A stretch of DNA of 64,000 bases from Blasia pusilla (taxonomy: Eukaryota; Marchantiophyta; Marchantiopsida; Blasiales): positions 6,634,001-6,698,000 of the forward strand of contig CM114273.1 in NCBI GenBank assembly GCA_050084515.1, in the 5' to 3' direction. The position numbers and the translations under genes were made by a program. The notes under the pieces are model-generated. The model worked only from the letters and a program-made list of their open reading frames with translations, was not told the DNA's origin and searched no databases. Positions 25,701-36,850 of the stretch are shown here, piece by piece (the stretch's first letter is position 1; the number at the start of each line of letters is the position of its first letter).

Positions 25701-27161
25701 AGATCAATGAGATAAATCCTTGTGAGAATCGTGTGAATCTTTCATATGTCATGACCTTTGACTGGTTTCCCGCAGATGTTGTGGGTCCATGCAGAACTCA
25801 CAAACGTATGTTAGAAATGCCAAAACAAGACCAGCTGTCAAAACAACCAGGGAAGACCTAATGCATGCCCAATGAATTTTGCAAATCTCTTACTATATTG
25901 CCTAGAGATTATGGCCTAGGCCTCCTTAGTGGGGGTCCTAAATGGTTTGGGCTTGTTTTTCACTGTTGACCCTGTTTCTCGCACGATTACGCCCCCAAAT
26001 GCAAGCTAAATACCGAGTTTAGATTTGCTCGGCAATTTTTCCTTTGTACGCTCTATTCGTAGGAGAATCTGAGATATGGTAGATAAATGCCAGAAAAATG
26101 GCCTCCGTTCTTGACACAAACTGGAAAAGAAAGCCATCGCATGGAATGTCAACCAAGCGCGTCAAATTCCACTTTTCGACATTTCATAATAAGCTAGTTT
26201 GATACCCAACTTTCCATCCTAATCAGCTCCTATACTCCTACGCAGTGTGTAGGTCTCGCCCCGCGCCCGGATTCCTTCTTAGAGACTGTGCATTACATCT
26301 AAGTGACAGGGCAATTCCATTGGACAGGCATCTCCCGCTCACTTGAAAACATGTCGACAGTACGCCATAAACGGGGTGCAATCGTCTGTCCGCTTTCATC
26401 ATTACCTGGGAGCAGTATATTTCGTGACTTGTACTTTTGAAAGGGTATTTCGCGCACAAGTGCCTCGCATGAGGGAAGTCTCTACACGCAACCTGCGCCA
26501 ACAAAGTTTCGCCGAAGAGATTGAGCCCATGACAGTTCAATAAAACAAAGCATGCACAAATTGTCTCCTAGTCACGGATGCAAGCCAGGACAATTGGCTG
26601 AAAGAGCTAAATCCGAAAGTGTGAAACTGGTCCGAGTTCCGCGAATCTTCCTAGGCGTAAACAGGAACAAACTAAAATATTTCCATCCAATCCTGTAACC
26701 TGGACCCGAAGGTATTTGATGCAAATTTTTGACGAATCATCCGTGAAACGTAGAACTGAAGTTAATCAAATTGAAGAGCAAGGAAGGGTCTGGATGCACA
26801 CAGGTCCGCTTTCACCCGTCACCACCAAATCCTCCGAGTCGTTCCCGAAGATTGTGCTTTCCACGGCCACTTTGGAAGGATCCCCATCGAGTATGCAGCA
26901 ATCCTCATCCAGCCAATTGCTGTCCTGTGACGATTTCTGCGAAGATTGCTCTCGCCCGGCTTTAGATTGTTTCCCAGAGCTCCTGTTCGATTTCTCCAAA
27001 TTCACGAAGTCCTTCTCTGATTGCAGCGTCAGACCTAAGTTCGAGCGCCGAGACGAGCGCTGTAACAGATGAGACGGCGCTTCAGGCAAGCAGACAACAT
27101 CGTCGTCTTCGTCCTCGTCCGAAGAACCCGTCAGATCGAGTATGACAGGACTCGCACCCAT
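22798..27161 (-). CDS. RIN13-like conserved plant protein, three exons, about 576 aa
   Basis: The exons are 27161-26802, 26492-26406 and 24081-22798, joined by GT-AG introns in phase 0. Across the junctions the protein reads SNWLDEDCCILDGDP...DLVVTGESGP, then VACRDFPHARHLCAKYPF...EIYCSQ, then CHCYVCEKLAPCIMWG...DHCHASDKIEEKW. This Cys/His-rich block is conserved in a plant family annotated as RPM1-interacting protein 13 (RIN13)-like. The N-terminus is acidic (SSDEDEDDDVVCLPEAP), and the 427-residue last exon is Ser/Thr/Pro-rich and probably disordered, apart from SKGHTKSSNWVDPSIST. RIN13 in Arabidopsis binds the immune receptor RPM1. The role here is inferred only. The start is taken at ATG 27161. 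The frame is open upstream to about 27226 without an ATG, so an upstream exon is possible. Confidence 0.82.
24082..26405 (-). other. intron 2 of the RIN13-like gene, 2,324 bp
   Basis: The donor is CCCAG/GTAATG at 26406/26405 and the acceptor TTTCCAG/TGTCAC at 24082/24081, on the minus strand. It preserves the family motif CSQ-CHCYVC across the junction. The interior has no recognisable gene or transposon domain. Confidence 0.8.
26493..26801 (-). other. intron 1 of the RIN13-like gene, 309 bp
   Basis: The donor is CCT/GTGTGC at 26802/26801 and the acceptor GGCGCAG/GTTGCG at 26493/26492 on the minus strand. The junction yields GESGP-VACRDFPH, which matches the family order. Confidence 0.8.
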
Positions 27162-28200
27162 GTCACTATTTTCAATGACTCCCAACGGACAGCCTTCCAG
27201 TGGCCATTTACCCGACGAGCAGCCGAATCTACGTGTGAGTCACGTAACAAGGCAGGCTCGGAAACCAAAGGCGTTCCTTTCGTTCTTACACGGTGTTGAG
27301 CATCACGTTTGCTCCTCCACTCTACTCACCCGCTCGAAACACGATCAAGCTAGGTCATAGAAAAGCAAAAGGAGCAGGTCCTCGGCCGTCCCGAGAATCT
27401 GCGCTAGGTGTCCAGCCGTCCGAAACCTTCCCCTCGAGTTTGGCGCAGGAAACAAAAGTAAACGACACGAAATTCTGCATAATTTGCACGCCTACTACAT
27501 CGACAGCGGCTCGAAGACGAGGAACATCCTCCACCTATATCACCATCATCATAACCTAATTCTCGACACGCCCTCCGTGCCCGAGAATCCGTGAATTTCC
27601 GAGCTCAACTCCCGTACTAGTGCCAATCGTTGCGTTCTTTCCTGCAACAAAACTGCCTCTTCTCCGCGTTCCATCGTCACTGAGAGCACATTCTGCAAAC
27701 CCCTCACTCCGCTCTCATCCCGACATCCAAAGCAAGGACAGCGATCTCTCAGCCATCATTCAACAGCTTGCCGTGGCACAACCACCGCTCAAGACCGCTA
27801 CTTACTCGGCGGTCACGCTGGAGCTTTTAGCACTAAAATCTCCACACGTCAAATCGAAGGAGTTTGTCGTAGAACCATCTGCCCCCGTGCGTCGTCCTCG
27901 TCATGCTCATGGGCAGAAGTCCGCTCAACGTCTTCCACGCACTGCGACCGACCGTGACAGAAAACTAAACGTTTCGCTGCGCATCCGGCAGGTCTCACGA
28001 TTTGGAATCCTGATTCGCGATTTTTCTCTCACGACTCCAAATGGCGATAGTTTCATCGTCCATACTATTCGGGCGGACGTCTCCACCGCTCGCAACTTCG
28101 TTTGCGATGTGCTCCGTCCAAGCACAGAGTGCACGCGAGAGATAGATGGATGAGACGTTGATCGCGAGGCGATAGAACCGGTCAACAGGTCTTACGTTGT
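27162..28200. other. upstream region of the RIN13-like gene
   Basis: This moderately GC-rich, pyrimidine-rich stretch is probably promoter and 5' leader. It contains a 177-residue plus-strand frame at 27620-28153 and a minus-strand frame at 27925-28185, neither with a recognisable domain. No TATA box could be chosen with confidence. Confidence 0.4.
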
Positions 28201-29400
28201 CGTCGGCATTCTTTCAAAATTAAAAATTAATACATGCTTATACAGTTTTATAGAATTACGGAAAATAAAAATTCTTTGAAGAATTTTTGTTAGTGTAAAT
28301 GAATGATGCACACGAATAAGAAAAAAATTTCTATTTTAAAAAAATAATTTTTTTTCTCAATTGTCACTGTCACATAAAGAGGTGTTTGATATGCAGATAA
28401 ATGTAGATAATATTTTTAAAAATTTTAATCTATATTTTAATTTCAAAATTTAAGTATAATTTCCATTTTTATAAATCTTGAAAGAGTAAAAAATCATCTT
28501 TAGATAATATCCATCTCCCTTAAATAATTATATTTCTCCCTAAAAATTCCAACAATAATTATTCTTCCCCTTCCATTATTCCTGCCAAAATAACATTCAC
28601 TAAAAAGATTCTTAATTAATTTTAATTAACGAAATTATTTTCTTTTTCCATTCAAATTTATTTTCCTTTCTTAAAATATCATGTATGAATTAATACGATT
28701 ATTTTTTTAATAATAAATTTATTCATTAAAATTTTTAATATAATTTTTAATTTATAAAATCTTAGACGAATAATAAAATTTCACTCTTCTTAGTAATTAT
28801 CCTCCATGAAAATTTAAATGATATACCAACTCCCTAAATAACTTTATCCTTCCATAAGATTTAATCTACCCCTTCTCCACTAAAATCTATTTTCCCTTTC
28901 CATCACATATGAATTAAGATACAAATTCTATTTTTTTTCTTTATCAAAATTATTCCATTTTGGTACTATTTATAATCATCCATTATAATATTAAATAAAT
29001 TCTTAATTACTTAATAAAAGATTTTTTCTGTTCCACTCAAATCTCTATGGGTTTTTCTAATGTGGTTCAAGTAGTAAAAACATGCTACCTATTATTATTA
29101 GAATGTCCCCTACCCCTATCCCCTAAAGACCCCGTTACTTAAATGTCCCCCTCCCCTAGCCGTCACCGCAACCCTTCCCTACCATGTCGCGTGCCGAAAT
29201 CTCATGTGTCGCCACTAAAAAATCACTCCTCCGTTAATAGTATATATCTCTGTAATATCATCTTTAATTTTGAAATTATTCACTAACTTTTTTCCAGATT
29301 TTTTTCTTTATTGAAATGATTATAAAATATTGAAAATATTCTAAGAGAAGAAAGGTGTGATTTAATTCATGGAATATAGGTGGTTTGTCTTGAGAGTGGG
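28200..29400. other. very AT-rich non-coding stretch
   Basis: Runs of A and T with scattered pyrimidine tracts dominate, and no long ORF exists on either strand. The composition changes sharply at about 28210 from the GC-richer gene upstream region. No repeat termini were found. Confidence 0.6.
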
Positions 29401-29454
29401 GTTGAATCCTAGAATCCCAACTTGGCTCAAAGAATTAAATGCATCTCAAGTGAG

Positions 29455-30035
29455 GAGTTCCATGCTGACACTAGAGGACTTCTTGACGAAGTAGTTGCAG
29501 GACTATAGAGAGGCTTCCGCGTCGATAGAACTTGCCCGACATCGTCGCAAGCGGCAAGCTGATGTTCATAGGCAAGACATGCGCTTTGAAGTTGGGATCT
29601 CATCTAGCTAAGACTAAGGTCCCACCAATTACCTTCAAGTATCGCCGGGACGATGAGGCCAACATATGCACGACCCTTTGAGATACTCAAAAAGATTAAG
29701 GAAGTGTCGTACCAATTGAGCTTGTCATCGAAGATGAGGCAAGTTCATGGTGTGTTCAATGTTAGTGAACTAAAGACGTTTGTGGACGATCAAGACCCCT
29801 CTCAGACAAGACTATTGCAACCCGAACCAATCATAGTTAAAGACCAAGAGGAGTTCGAAGTCGAGAATATATTGGAGGAGCCTAAAGTAAAGAGAGGAAG
29901 AAGATTAATAAACAAATACTAAGTGGCATGGAAAGATTAGGATTTGTGCGAAAGAACATGGGAAATAGAAAGTAATCTAACTCATGTTTGGGAACTTCTA
30001 GAGAAATTTAGAAGTAGGAAATCACAAGGAAGGTA
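29455..30035 (+). pseudogene. chromovirus fragment: integrase C-terminus, GPY/F-like module and chromodomain
   Basis: A short stretch reads ARHRRKRQADVHRQDMRFEVG, the usual end of a Ty3/gypsy integrase. After a frame change it continues MRPTYARPFEILKKIKEVSYQLSL with VHGVFNVSELKTF (GPY/F-like module) and then EEFEVENILEEPKVKRGRRLINKY, followed by degenerate WKD..CERTWEIESNL (chromodomain). Stops interrupt the end. No LTR was recognised next to it, and it is a different copy from the element at 40-47 kb, being on the opposite strand. Confidence 0.75.
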
Positions 30036-32345
30036 GATGGTGAGACTAGACTTTAGCACATAACTTGAGCGCAGTCGCTTGGTTTGTAGAATTGCCATTG
30101 GCCATATTTTGATTGGGAGTATGACATTAATTATATTTGGAAACTTGGAAATTCCAAGAAGTACTCATATAGACACTTGCAAACAAAAAAGTCCAACCAT
30201 AAATTCTCCTTTTGCTTCCATAACTTCTCTATTTTCATTTTTCCTCCCAATTTTCCGAGATTCCTCTCATGAATTTGAAACTTGTTATCTTCTATTGTGG
30301 AGCTAAGTCTTGAGTTTTTTTTGTTACATTTTATTTAAAAGAGTTGTTGAAGGAAATCTAGTTGATTGAGGTTTATAATTTTATATTTTTTTCTCCAAAA
30401 TTATCGCTCCTAAACTATAAGAAATAAATTTGAAAATTTATGAAATTAATCCCAAATAAGAAATTGGAGAGAGCGAAATTCTCCAGGGATTCCCCTCTAA
30501 AAAAGTGTTCAACAGACCCAAACATGTGTCGAAACTGAGCATAAGAGGGGTAGAAAACAACCATTTTGCAAGAGTTAAAAACAACTAAGTTGTGAGTTCA
30601 GAAAAACAAACTACTTGGACTTGCTATTTATATTGAGTTTTTGCAAGTCCCTTGTGATTCTTTTGCAACTTTTTTGCAAGTAAGTTATCAATCAATTTTT
30701 GGTGTTATTTTTGCAATTACTCAGACTCACAAGGTCTCATAACGTTTACAAGCTGCTTGTGAGCCTCTTGTGACTAAACCACGAGTATAAGAAAGCAAAA
30801 CTTTCAAGCTGCGCTGCACTTCCAAGTTGCAAGTCCAATTCTTAGATTTGCACGTCACTTGCAAAACTCACAAAGTTGCGAGTCTGTTGGGAGTGTACTA
30901 CGATTAAGATTTGGTTACCACGACTAACGAATTGGAGGAAAATGTATTAGCAAGAAACATCCCACTAACGCATGTTGCTAGAAATATGATAGAGTATGAC
31001 TTCCTAGGGCCAATCTCCGTGGTAGTTAAGTAATTGTGGGAAATTTGGGGGTAGGAATTGGAAGAGGATTCCAACATTGGGGGCAAAGGGTTGTGGGGTG
31101 TTGTGATTGAATATCATTAGGGACCCGATCCCATGCACTCTGTAGTTGTGGCGACTATGTAGATGTTCCCAGATTTTCCAGATCTAATGGTCATAATCAC
31201 ACCATGCGGATGGGAGGTCGAAATGGTTTGCGCGGCACAAAGACAGGGCGCAAGTCGTTGGGACACTCAAAACCCACGATTCCCTATAACATAGTAACGG
31301 AGTCACGGATAGAAAAGTGGAGAAAGAGGGGAATTGAAAGACAAGAAAGACGGGGAAAGGGAAAAGAGTTCACTTCAAATTCTTGCACACCTTGCAATTT
31401 GAATTCTTGCTGGTATGGAATTTGAATTCTTGATGAAGGATGTGAAATTCTTGGAAACCCACCGCGATAAGCTAGATTTTAGCCTCAACGCATATGGGAT
31501 TGGAGTCAATGGAGCACGGACTCATTGCATTTGGATGTAATATCTTCCCAGAATTGCAACTTAAGAAGTTCTCACTTTGAAACGCCTCACTATCTTGTGA
31601 CTATGCTCGGCCTCTGATTGCGCTTCATTTGAAGCTTTCATCTAGTGTTCAAATTTCTATTGTTACTGTAGGCCGTGGACAAAGGGATCCTTGCCTTTCC
31701 AAAGTCCTCTAAATTTTTTTTTGGAACAATTGTTGTTAGCACCTCGGAGATTGGCTCCTTCTCTTGGATATTGCATCATTGTTGCACTGGGATGCGTAGA
31801 ACTTCTATCTCAGATTGGAATTTATCCTCTTGTGGATGGTTCATTGGGTCCAAGCTGAAGTCCTTGTACTTATCCTTGTGATCGATGTCTGACTAGATAG
31901 CTTCAAGTGGGAAGTTCGCTTTAGAGTACTTAGCCAAAACTTCACGCAACTCCTTCACATTCTTGTATCCGCATCGACATTTATGGAATCATGTTTTCCA
32001 AAAAGCCCATCTCCAAAAAATCAAGAACAAGCCATGAGCTGCATGATGCAAATGCAATACGGAATTTAGACGGAGTAAGGGAAAAATTCACAAAATCTCA
32101 TCGATTTCAATCATCAATATTATATCTTGTTCCAACTTCGGGAATTGAGAGGTTTGCAAAAATTGTTCATTGGGTGAACGAGTTCACAATGATTTTCAAT
32201 AGGATAACAAGAAAAATTGCAATACTCAGATTTACTTGAATAAATTGTACAACTCTCTCATCCTCTAGTCGATTGTTTTAATCTCAATCATCACCATGAT
32301 AAGGGTAGTGACACTCGATAAACAGTAGAAAGAAATTTGTTCCTT
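30036..32345. other. intergenic DNA with no recognised gene
   Basis: From about 30530 to 30890 the motif TTGCAAGT and its complement recur many times, suggesting a decayed non-coding repeat. A segment at about 31063-31110 (AGGATTCCAACATTGGGGGC, then GTGATTGAAT) resembles one at 37714-37752, a dispersed repeat. Short ORFs have no domain character. Confidence 0.4.
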
Positions 32346-32756
32346 TGTCACATCTTATTTTGACGTAAGTAGAGTTCTATCGCGAATGTGAGATGAGATT
32401 GGCGATATGTCTGTTGTGTTGAGAAGGTCATTTATGGTGATTTCCCTATTTTTGTTTTAGTCTGTCAGGTGACCCGTTGACCGAGTCTCCGGTCATCTCG
32501 TAACTTGTGCACATAGGTTATTGTTGGTAGGGCTATTTTTGGGAGAAGAGCCTTTTGGCTCTTCCCAAGGGTATAAGAGTGAGAGAGATGGCTTTCTCAA
32601 GCCATCAAGCCTTAGGAGCACCTCTCTTGCATAGTCGTGTGTGGGTATGGGTGTACTAGTATTCGGATTCCCTCATAGTAGAGGGTGGATGTGGTTCGAT
32701 ATGTTGACGTAGATTCATGACTGGAGTTTAGGCCGGGTGAGTCATTTTTACTACTC
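32346..32756 (+). repeat. LTR-like repeat, copy 2 (solo or truncated)
   Basis: The block begins TGTCACATCTTATTTTGACG and is the inverted counterpart of 18556-19005. It retains hairpin 1 (32545-32564), TATAAGAG (32572-32579) and hairpin 2 (32587-32606) in the same order and spacing as copy 1. No gag or pol sequence is recognisable downstream, so it is a solo or truncated LTR. The right end is uncertain because similarity fades near 32756. Confidence 0.65.
32572..32579 (+). promoter_or_regulatory. TATA-like box of the LTR-like repeat
   Basis: TATAAGAG lies between two hairpins and is conserved in the inverted copy at 18744-18751. It is a candidate RNA polymerase II start signal for the element. 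Confidence 0.45.
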
Positions 32757-32925
32757 ACATTTTGGTTGTGGGATCTCGATGTATATGCGTGAGTTTGTTT
32801 GGTTTGTGTGGATCTACCCGTATGTTGGGGAAGATCGGTGTTATGTGGTGTGTAGATGTGACGAACAATGTGGGTTGTGTAGCAATGTGTATGCGCACGA
32901 CACCTTTCTTATGTACCTTGCCCTC

Positions 32926-32926
<1 letters not shown>

Positions 32927-33019
<93 letters not shown>
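32927..33019. repeat. compound (CT)n(TA)n microsatellite
   Basis: About 40 bp of CT run directly into about 52 bp of TA. It causes long Ser-Leu/Tyr-Ile frames on both strands that are not proteins. Confidence 0.95.
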
Positions 33020-33022
<3 letters not shown>

Positions 33023-34752
33023 TGGGATGCTACAAGATTTGCTACGTACTTTGGTTGCTTTACACCTTCTTGACACATGAATTTGAAGGAGGAGAAGGTG
33101 TCAAGTGGATGGGCATTGCATGGTCTTGTTTTTACGAGGTGGCTTTTATGCAGATGTGTTTGTTGTTGTTACGGCAATGCAACAATAATTATTGGAGCAT
33201 TGCATCCATTTAACACTTTGTTCATAGGTAAATGGAAGTGGACCTTTTCATTCGATCTTGGGTTGCTTTGTAAGTCAGTCTTGGTTATCGTGCTGCTGCG
33301 ATGAACTTACTAGCCATGCGTTGCCAATGTCAGCACTCTACCTTCGTGTATTTTGGCATTGTTTGGTGCGGTTATTGTTTGGAGGCGAGTATATTGCACG
33401 TTGTGTCAACCTTATTTTTTTTGTTGCATTCCTTTTTCGGGTTGATAGGCAAAAGAGGTATTCAAGGTTGCTCGCACGAGGAAAATTTTGAGAGCACTTG
33501 CGAAATGATGGCTTGAATGCTAAAGAATCGAGTTCTTCAAATTTGTCAACTTGGTGTGATGCTTTGGAGGTTGCATATTATTTTATGGTCATGTATAGAG
33601 TGTGGGATGGTATTATTTCCGCAGTGATCTTCTGATATTCTCAAGAAGTAGAACCAAATGTATTGTTATCGATCAATCTTGGGTCCTTTGTAGGGTGCTA
33701 TCGGAACTTGCGAAACTCTCAAACCAAATAGTTGTTGCTACAAAACCTTTGAGGTTTACATTGATGGCGTAGGATGCAAATTATGCTCGTGAGGGTAAAA
33801 TGGTGAGGTTACTTATTGCGGAAAAAAGATGAGAGAGAAAGCACAGAAGACGGAGAATGGGTAAAAAGAGGCAACCCCAAAACTGCTTCAGTAGCGGATG
33901 GAGCAAGTAACAACAGAGATTCGGCACGGGATGATTGAATACCTCTTTGCGGGGAGCTCTTTTTTTTGGGAACCCAAGTCAAGTTCAAGACAAGGATGGT
34001 TGACTCAAACCACAAGAATAGCAAGATGAGAACAAATCAAAGCAACAACCTACACTAATATTGTTAAGCTAGTACCACCAGACATATTCTTCACGTTCAG
34101 TAGCATAGATCCATTGCCAAAGGATGCTGCACTAGGATGTAACATCTTTGGGGACCCCAATCAGATAAGGTAGATAGCCTTGTAAAAGAGTTTCTTCGCT
34201 CATACCTGTGCTCTCCGAACCAACACTTTGTATGGTAGGAACTCACACTATACAAGAGTCTCTCTGCTCTTCTTTGGGTCTTTCTTCACTTCATCTTCGC
34301 TCTCCACCCATGCGAGTCTCTTAGCAATATCTAGGGTCTTCCATCGCAAGGCTACTACAAGCACTACTTAATGAGTACAATATCTCATTCATTCATTCAT
34401 TGTGGAAGTAATCTGCAATCACGTTGCTTCCTTTTGTATCTGATCATACAAGCAAACTTCATCTCATCTGCCGAGCGAGTCCCATATATCCCTATTTTTT
34501 TGTGGCACTTTCTAATTGATTTCTTCTAGATAGAAAGTCCCCTTTATCTCTACTTCGGTGCTTACACAATTTTTCACAAATATGCTATAGGTTTGAAGGT
34601 GGAAGGAGGACGCAATAGTAGAGGTAGCAAGACACAATGTGGCCGACTTCTCCACATTCATTACTAGAAAAATGATTACATCTAATTGTGACCCTCAAGT
34701 ACTCATTCTCAACTCACAAGTTTCTTTTCCGAATGCTAGTGGTGGATATAAC
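33020..34752. other. intergenic DNA with no recognised gene
   Basis: Only short frames without domains are present. A short TCAT tetranucleotide run occurs at about 34386-34400. Confidence 0.4.
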
Positions 34753-35800
34753 ATGAAGTTGGAGAAGTGGTCACCAACCCACATAAACATTTTAACTGAT
34801 GCAATAAGATAGGAGATGGAACAACATGACTTGCAAGGTAGTCGACCATCAAATATGGTTCCACAAAAGTTGAGGTGGGAAAGAGTGGCTTCTTATATTA
34901 TGGAACATGGGGTAACACGTCTTCTTCGTGATGGAAATGCTTGTAAGAAGAAATGGTATGCCATTGTGAAAGATTTTAAGAAAATATATGATTGGGAGAG
35001 GAAGCCAACAAGTGGTGAGCTTTAATACTATAATATGATGACAACAAATAGAAAAGAGAAGGACTTGCCATTAAACTTCCCGGAAGCATACTATAGACAA
35101 CTCATTGAGTGGTTGCCAAGAGGCCAAGATGTGAATCCGGAAGGTATTGGCGTGAGAATAGTGGACACGTGCAAAATCAATGTACTTGATGATCCTGAGG
35201 TTATTATAATCGATTCACCATATATGTGTGTGTATGATGATATGTATGTGTATGTAACATTGTGATCTATTCCAAGAATTTCATGTTTTGTGCAACTAAG
35301 TATTACAATCATTCCTTCACTCATCCTTTATTTGTTCATGCAGTGAAGAAGGAAATTAAGTAAAAAAATTCTATTTGCAAGAGTTGGGCAATCTTCTCCC
35401 ACAGGTTTACAAAATTATTTTGTTTGGTTTTTTAATGATTTCCTAATTATTGTGTGTCGTAGTGAATATTTCATTTTCACATGTTACCATTTCTCTTGTC
35501 CTTTATGTAGGGACCACATGTTCAACGATAAAGGAATTTCATGGTGATGAGATAGGTTCTCCACCTATTCCCAAGAGGAGGGCAAGCTTTGGTGATGGGA
35601 TCAAAGGAAAGCACGTAAGAGCTCCGTGGGTGCCACCGTAGCCCAAGCCTTAACAACATCAAGTAAATCCATGATGGATAGTATGAAGGAGGATTGTCAA
35701 GAACGACTAGAAGATAGGCGTATATACCAACAAGAAGCAAATGCTGTTGAGAAATTGAGTGATGCAATAACATCTTTCCTTGTTAAAAAAGCAAGCATTA
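34753..35800 (+). pseudogene. PIF/Harbinger ORF1, SANT/Myb-like DNA-binding protein (broken)
   Basis: From ATG 34753 the frame reads MKLEKWSPTHINILTDAIR, TAG at 34810, then LRWERVASYIMEH and ACKKKWYAIVKDFKKIYDWE. The Trp spacing is that of a trihelix/Myb-SANT domain (W...W..VA...KKKW..I..DFK.I..WE). After a TAA at 35023 the same frame continues YYNMMTTNRKEKDLPLNFP and EAYYRQLIEWLP, which matches the family tail. A later exon-like stretch at about 35515-35640 (GDEIGSPPIPKRRASFGDG) and a helical end to about 35800 may complete it. At least two in-frame stops rule out a functional product from this copy unless they are read through. Confidence 0.7.
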
Positions 35801-35902
35801 TGTAAGAGAAGACATATGCATTATAAATGAAAATATTTTTATTGAAATGATCACAATATCTCATACTTATTTTTTCACATGCCCACATATGCAAGTCTTC
35901 AT

Positions 35903-36806
35903 TTAATGTATTGGAAGTATGTGGTCTAAAAGTCCATCTCGATTGGATCTCCCATCATTTGTAACCTCGTTATTGAGGATGAAAGTCATGAATCTTGATG
36001 ATAGAGGTCTTGACACCGTCGTAGTGTTGATCACTCCATGTGGAACATGGTCACCCCTATCAATCATGATGTTGTGGAGGATACAATAAGAAAATATCAT
36101 GTTCGATAGTCTATCCAAATTTGAATGATAAATGCTTCTGTTGAGTATATGCCAAGAACCTTTGAGGCGCTCAAATGCTCTCTCCACACACATTCGCATC
36201 GAGGAATGAAGATGTTCCCAAGGATCCTTTCTCCCAATTGCTCCTGGATAGGCAACCATGAGCCAAGGTAAGAGGGGATAGCCTTCATCACCAATGATGT
36301 ACTCTTGAATTGTGTTGCCATTTCTAAGTGGAAGTTTTGGACCCGTCAAAACCCTTATGGAAGAATTTGCTAATTTGTAGAAGGTAGAGTTTCTAGTTTC
36401 TAAGAAGTCGAGTGTCATGGACACAACCCGGGTATGTGCCAAAGAAATCCAAACAGCGTAATTCAAAATCCACGATAGCTTGTATGGCACATGCACAACA
36501 ATTATTCTTGTGGCTATACCATGATGAGGAATTTGAATTTGGTGGAAGTTCTAGGAGAAAATGGGTTCCATCTATAGCACTGCAATAGTTAAGGAATCCA
36601 TGTTGCCCTTCGAATCCGGCTTTGACCCTCTCCATTCTTTCCCCTCTTTGCCAACTTAGTGCCGCATGAGAAATTGCCACAAGTGCGTCGATAACTCTTC
36701 CAACAACGCATTGTAGTTGACTTTTTGATACCGGAGAGCTCTCCAATCCCCAACATCTGATCACCTGTACCAAGACGATGTAAAGTGATAGCAACTTGCC
36801 TTTCAA
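35903..36806 (-). pseudogene. PIF/Harbinger transposase (DDE_Tnp_4), frameshifted
   Basis: The N-terminal half (36806-36393) contains FLNYCSAIDGTHFLLELPP with the first catalytic Asp, then AIQAIVDFELRCLDFFGTYPGCVHDTRLLRN with the second. The C-terminal half in another frame (36496-35903) reads FYKLANSS, then EYIIGDEGYPLLPWLM and CVERAFERLKGSW with the catalytic Glu region. The frame breaks at about 36400, where a 7-bp tandem duplication (AGAAACT/AGAAACT) interrupts RLLRN-ST. Apart from this lesion the triad is present, so the inactivation looks recent. Confidence 0.85.
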
Positions 36807-36850
36807 TACTCAACAATCTATTAGGTAAGACTTACAATGATTGTGGAGGA

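Larger units (their letters stand above)
34753..36850. mobile_element. PIF/Harbinger-like DNA transposon, internal region
   Basis: Two convergent genes define it: a SANT/Myb-like ORF1 on the plus strand (34753-35800) and a DDE_Tnp_4 transposase on the minus strand (36806-35903). This pair is the standard content of PIF/Harbinger elements, in which the SANT protein assists transposase import and DNA binding. Terminal inverted repeats and the expected 3-bp duplication were not resolved, so the stated ends are gene limits. Both genes are broken. Confidence 0.8.

Noticed and set aside
27620-28153. 177-aa plus-strand frame upstream of the RIN13-like gene
   Set aside because: No recognisable domain, biased composition, lies in the presumed promoter; kept as unassigned sequence.
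32737-33213. Frames on both strands across the CT/TA microsatellite
   Set aside because: They are translations of simple repeats and overlap each other on opposite strands.
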